Shown here piece after piece: positions 61,681 to 64,000 of a stretch of DNA of 64,000 nt. The position numbers and the translations under genes were made by a program. How positions within the stretch are numbered: the first letter of the stretch is position 1; every line of letters begins with the position of its first letter. The DNA lies in NCBI RefSeq assembly GCF_001552175.1, contig NZ_BCQR01000026.1, forward strand, positions 24,498 through 88,497, in the 5' to 3' direction. The DNA is from Actinomadura kijaniata NBRC 14229 (lineage in GTDB: Bacteria; Actinomycetota; Actinomycetes; Streptosporangiales; Streptosporangiaceae). A model generated the notes under the pieces. It was given only the letters and a program-made list of their open reading frames with translations. It had not been told where the DNA came from and made no database searches.

Positions 61681-62724
61681 TCAGGCCGGGGGGCCCTCGC
61701 GGTTTTCGAGGGCGCGCGCGAAGTGCTCCCAGCTCTCCGCGTACTGGTGGGCGATCGCGACGATCGTGGCGACGCGGTGCGGCGGTATCGCATCGACGAG
61801 CGCACTCCAGTCCGCGGCGGTCACCGACCGGGTGTGCAGCAGTTGCAGGAGCCTGCGGCCCTGCAGGCTCTGCCGAAGGGACGGATCCCTGGTCAGCCCT
61901 TCCAGCAGCGATGACGGGTCGACCGCGCCCGCCGCGGCGGGCGCGCGGGGCGCCTCGCCCCTCTCCTTCCCCTCCTCCCGCCGGGGCCGGGCCGGTTCCT
62001 CGGCGCGGCGCAGGCCGAGGGGGACGGGGTCCTCGCCGCGGCGCAGCCGGCGCCGCACGTCATGGGCCGTTCCCAGGGACACCCCGGCGACCCGCGCGAT
62101 CTCCCGCAGCGAGGCGTCGGGGCGCAGGCCGATCTCCCTGGCGGCGCGGCGCCTGCCGTCCGCCCCGTTCACCGGCCGGGTCCGCCCGTCGACGCCGGTC
62201 CTGGTGTTCGACTCCGGAGAATCCCCGGTCGAACGCCGGCGCAGCGCCGCGACGGTCTTGGCGGACAGGCCGGAGCACAGCCCGATCGCCTGGTCGGACC
62301 AGTGCGGGCGGGCCGCGATGATGCGCGTCGCCGCCGCCCTGCGGTCGGCCAGGGGCAGCGGCAGGCCGTGCCGGGTGTTCTCCGCGACGGCTCTTATGAA
62401 GGCCTCGTCCTCGTCGCCGTAGAAGAATTCGACCTCGATTTCCCGTTTCCCCCTGAGCGTCGCGGCGCGCAGCCGGTGGACGCCGTCTATGACACGCAGC
62501 GTCGAATAGTGGACCAGGATCGGTGGCAGATCTTCTTCCGTCTGGTTGAGCCGGTGGATATGTTCTTCGTCCACGGACCGGCGGACCGAGAAGTCACCAC
62601 GGAACTCCGTGATCGGCACAACGGAAGGCCTGGTCCTGGCGATGGGTTGTCTGTTTCCAGCGGGCGGGTCCTCGGAGTGAACTTTCCCCTTACCGGCGGA
62701 CAGCGAACTGCGCATCCGGCTCAC
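61681..62724 (-). CDS. ParB/StrR-type pathway regulator
   Basis: A 347-residue protein with an N-terminal ParB-like nuclease fold used by StrR-type regulators: VPITEFRGDFSVRRSVDEEHIHRLNQTEEDLPPILVHYSTLRVIDGVHRLRAATLRGKREIEVEFFYGDEDEAFIRAVAENTRHGLPLPLADRR. Two HTH-like segments follow (IGLCSGLSAKTVAALRRR, SLREIARVAGVSLGTAHDVRRRLR), then an Arg/Glu-rich linker (EEPARPRREEGKERGEAPRAP). StrR and SgcR1 are relatives that activate antibiotic clusters. GTG start with GGGGGAAAGAG upstream; the dyad TTCACT-4 bp-AGTGAA (62743-62758) precedes it. Likely a cluster-situated activator. Confidence 0.88.
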   Translation of the reverse strand: MSRMRSSLSAGKGKVHSEDPPAGNRQPIARTRPSVVPITEFRGDFSVRRSVDEEHIHRLNQTEEDLPPILVHYSTLRVIDGVHRLRAATLRGKREIEVEFFYGDEDEAFIRAVAENTRHGLPLPLADRRAAATRIIAARPHWSDQAIGLCSGLSAKTVAALRRRSTGDSPESNTRTGVDGRTRPVNGADGRRRAAREIGLRPDASLREIARVAGVSLGTAHDVRRRLRRGEDPVPLGLRRAEEPARPRREEGKERGEAPRAPAAAGAVDPSSLLEGLTRDPSLRQSLQGRRLLQLLHTRSVTAADWSALVDAIPPHRVATIVAIAHQYAESWEHFARALENREGPPA

Positions 62725-62742
62725 TTGGACTCTTTCCCCCCG

Positions 62743-62758
62743 TTCACTGAATAGTGAA
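62743..62758. promoter_or_regulatory. Small dyad upstream of the ParB/StrR-type gene
   Basis: TTCACT-GAAT-AGTGAA, perfect 6-bp arms, 19 bases upstream of the start codon; candidate operator. Confidence 0.45.
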
Positions 62759-63118
62759 GAACGCGGAGCGCCGGGCTCCCGGCCGCCGCCCCTGGTGATG
62801 CGTTATGTGGAAGATCTGGTCCAGAAGATACCGGCCGACCGGCTTTTGGCAACACTTCGTACATGCTCAACAAGGAGGCGCTGGGTGTCCGGGCGATCGC
62901 ACACCGTGCCGACACATGGCGTGCAGTGCACCGGTGTTCACGGGGGAGAGCCGGAACGCGGTCGTGGCCGCGGCTGGCCGGAAAAGGCAATGCCGCTTTG
63001 GGTGCCCGTCATTGACAAGTGGCCGAACCTGTACTGACACCGGCTGACGTGCGGCTCGGCTCCGGGACGCGATCCGCTCCGGCGGGCGCCCGGGGAGGGG
63101 CTCCGCGCGGCGGGTGGT
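62759..63118. other. Gene-free stretch, promoter of the ParB/StrR-type gene
   Basis: 360 bases between the ParB/StrR-type and TetR genes. Only short frames occur, none with convincing composition. Relatively AT-rich around 62800-62880, where the promoter of the regulator gene probably lies. Confidence 0.45.
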
Positions 63119-63751
63119 TCAGGAGACCTTGTCGACGGCGTCGAGGTGGTCGAGGATCTCGGCCCGGCGCTCGGGGACGGCCAGGCCGGGCAGGATCATC
63201 CGCCACATCCCCATCACGAACGTGTGCAGGTCGAGGGAGGTCTCGCCGGTGCGCGTCCGCCGCTGCATCCCGGCCAGGGCGGCGATGATGAGCTCGGCCA
63301 CCATCCGGGAGTCAGCCTCGGGGAGCACGTCGCCCTGCGCCTTGGCCTCCTCCAGCAGGCGCTCCACGGTGTCGATCCACGCGTCGAACAGCACCGGCGC
63401 CGCCGGGCCGATCTGGTCCCGCTCGCAGGCCAGCCGCGTGCTGGCCCGGGTCATGGAGTCGTCGCGCAGCAGGTCGCCGATCCGCCGGGACATCTCGATC
63501 AGCAGCGGGACCGTCCGCGAGTGGCGCGGGCGCAGCATGACGGCCAGCTCGGCCAGCAGGTCGTGCTGCTCGTTGATGACCGCCGCGGCGAGTTCCTCCT
63601 TCGACGCGAAGTGGAAGTACAGGGCCCCCTTGCTCACCGCCCGCCCCGCCACGACATCCTGCAGCCGGGTGCCCTGATAGCCGTGCGTCTCGAACGTCTG
63701 GGCAGCGGCTTCCAGGATGAGGCGTCTGGTCTGGCTCGCTCGTTCCTGCAT
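63119..63751 (-). CDS. ScbR/ArpA-type TetR regulator (gamma-butyrolactone receptor-like)
   Basis: A 210-residue TetR protein with the receptor-type N terminus: QERASQTRRLILEAAAQTFETHGYQGTRLQDVVAGRAVSKGALYFHFASKEELAAAVINEQHDLL. The KGALYFHFASKEELA segment is characteristic of ScbR/ArpA-like autoregulator receptors. The ATG at 63751 gives the family N terminus; an upstream start adds 15 Arg-rich residues. Placed at the edge of an enediyne locus with two other regulators, it probably sits high in its control. No butyrolactone synthase gene is visible. It could also be a pseudo-receptor binding the antibiotic. Confidence 0.87.
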   Translation of the reverse strand: MQERASQTRRLILEAAAQTFETHGYQGTRLQDVVAGRAVSKGALYFHFASKEELAAAVINEQHDLLAELAVMLRPRHSRTVPLLIEMSRRIGDLLRDDSMTRASTRLACERDQIGPAAPVLFDAWIDTVERLLEEAKAQGDVLPEADSRMVAELIIAALAGMQRRTRTGETSLDLHTFVMGMWRMILPGLAVPERRAEILDHLDAVDKVS

Positions 63752-64000
63752 ATCCCGAAGCGCCCTCGTCTCCTGCCTTCGGCTTTCCCGCCTCATTGGC
63801 TCGGGCGGTGATCGTATACCACGAGCCGCCGGGGGAGAGGGGAACGCCGATTCTGTCGTGTCCTTCCGATCTCGCCGCTCACTGGTTTCCCGCCGGTCAC
63901 TTCCCGACCGGATCGCCGAAGCAATTCCGCCGCCCGCCGACGGCGCCCGCCGCCGCGATCCGGCGCGCGGCGTCCCGACGCCGCGGGCGCTCGCGGGCCC

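Noticed and set aside
62795..63047. Two overlapping 80-residue plus-strand ORFs
   Set aside because: Overlap each other in different frames, have odd Cys/Arg composition and no ribosome site.
1..64000. CRISPR arrays, rRNA genes and insertion sequences
   Set aside because: No regularly spaced repeats, rRNA signatures or transposase genes with terminal repeats were seen.

Overview
The window is GC-rich actinomycete chromosome: codons end almost always in G or C, there are many GTG starts, and the gene content is typical of the group (TetR, MarR and MerR regulators, a SigJ-like sigma factor, an F420-type nitroreductase domain, a HelR-type RNA polymerase helicase, two polyketide loci). A filamentous actinomycete of the Streptosporangiales or Streptomycetales is likely; the genus cannot be fixed from sequence alone.

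Layout. (1) 1-11.4 kb is ordinary accessory metabolism and regulation: a truncated GH38-like glycosidase, an enolase-superfamily dehydratase, an SRPBCC protein, an epoxide hydrolase, AraC/CGNR/MarR/XRE regulators, RidA, a MarR-nitroreductase fusion, a WD40-like protein and an LLM flavin oxidoreductase. (2) 11.4-24.7 kb is a five-gene minus-strand operon: glycosyltransferase, a 60-residue ORF, a 2778-residue megasynthase (KS-AT-DH-KR-ACP-condensation-FkbH), an ACP-thioester reductase with an extra C-terminal domain, and a PHA-synthase-like alpha/beta enzyme with a Cys nucleophile. I do not recognise the system. The domain order suggests a polyketide acyl chain condensed with a glyceryl unit, released reductively and possibly glycosylated. 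(3) 24.9-47.0 kb is mixed housekeeping and regulation: an alpha/beta hydrolase with a long operator, GH20 hexosaminidase, MBL-fold hydrolase, SigJ-like sigma factor, tyrosine recombinase, HelR with a rifamycin-associated element, several regulator/target pairs with clear palindromic operators, a BtrH-like protein, and a NarL-type two-component system.

(4) 47.1-62.7 kb is an enediyne locus. It holds two DUF1702 (E3/UnbL-type) genes, UnbV (E4), UnbU (E5), the enediyne PKS (KS-AT-ACP-KR-DH-PPTase), the hot-dog thioesterase (E10), a flavin reductase (E6-like) and a P450 (E7-like), ending at a strong terminator. AraC-type and ParB/StrR-type regulators follow on the opposite strand, and then a gamma-butyrolactone-receptor-like TetR gene. 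From UnbV to the P450 the genes overlap or nearly touch, so they form one transcription unit. No genes for the sugar, the second half, an apoprotein or self-resistance are visible; they would have to lie right of the window or elsewhere.

The best candidates for something undescribed are the megasynthase/thioester-reductase operon at 11.4-24.7 kb, the doubled DUF1702 genes of the enediyne cassette, and several palindromic regulatory sites that link regulators to targets.
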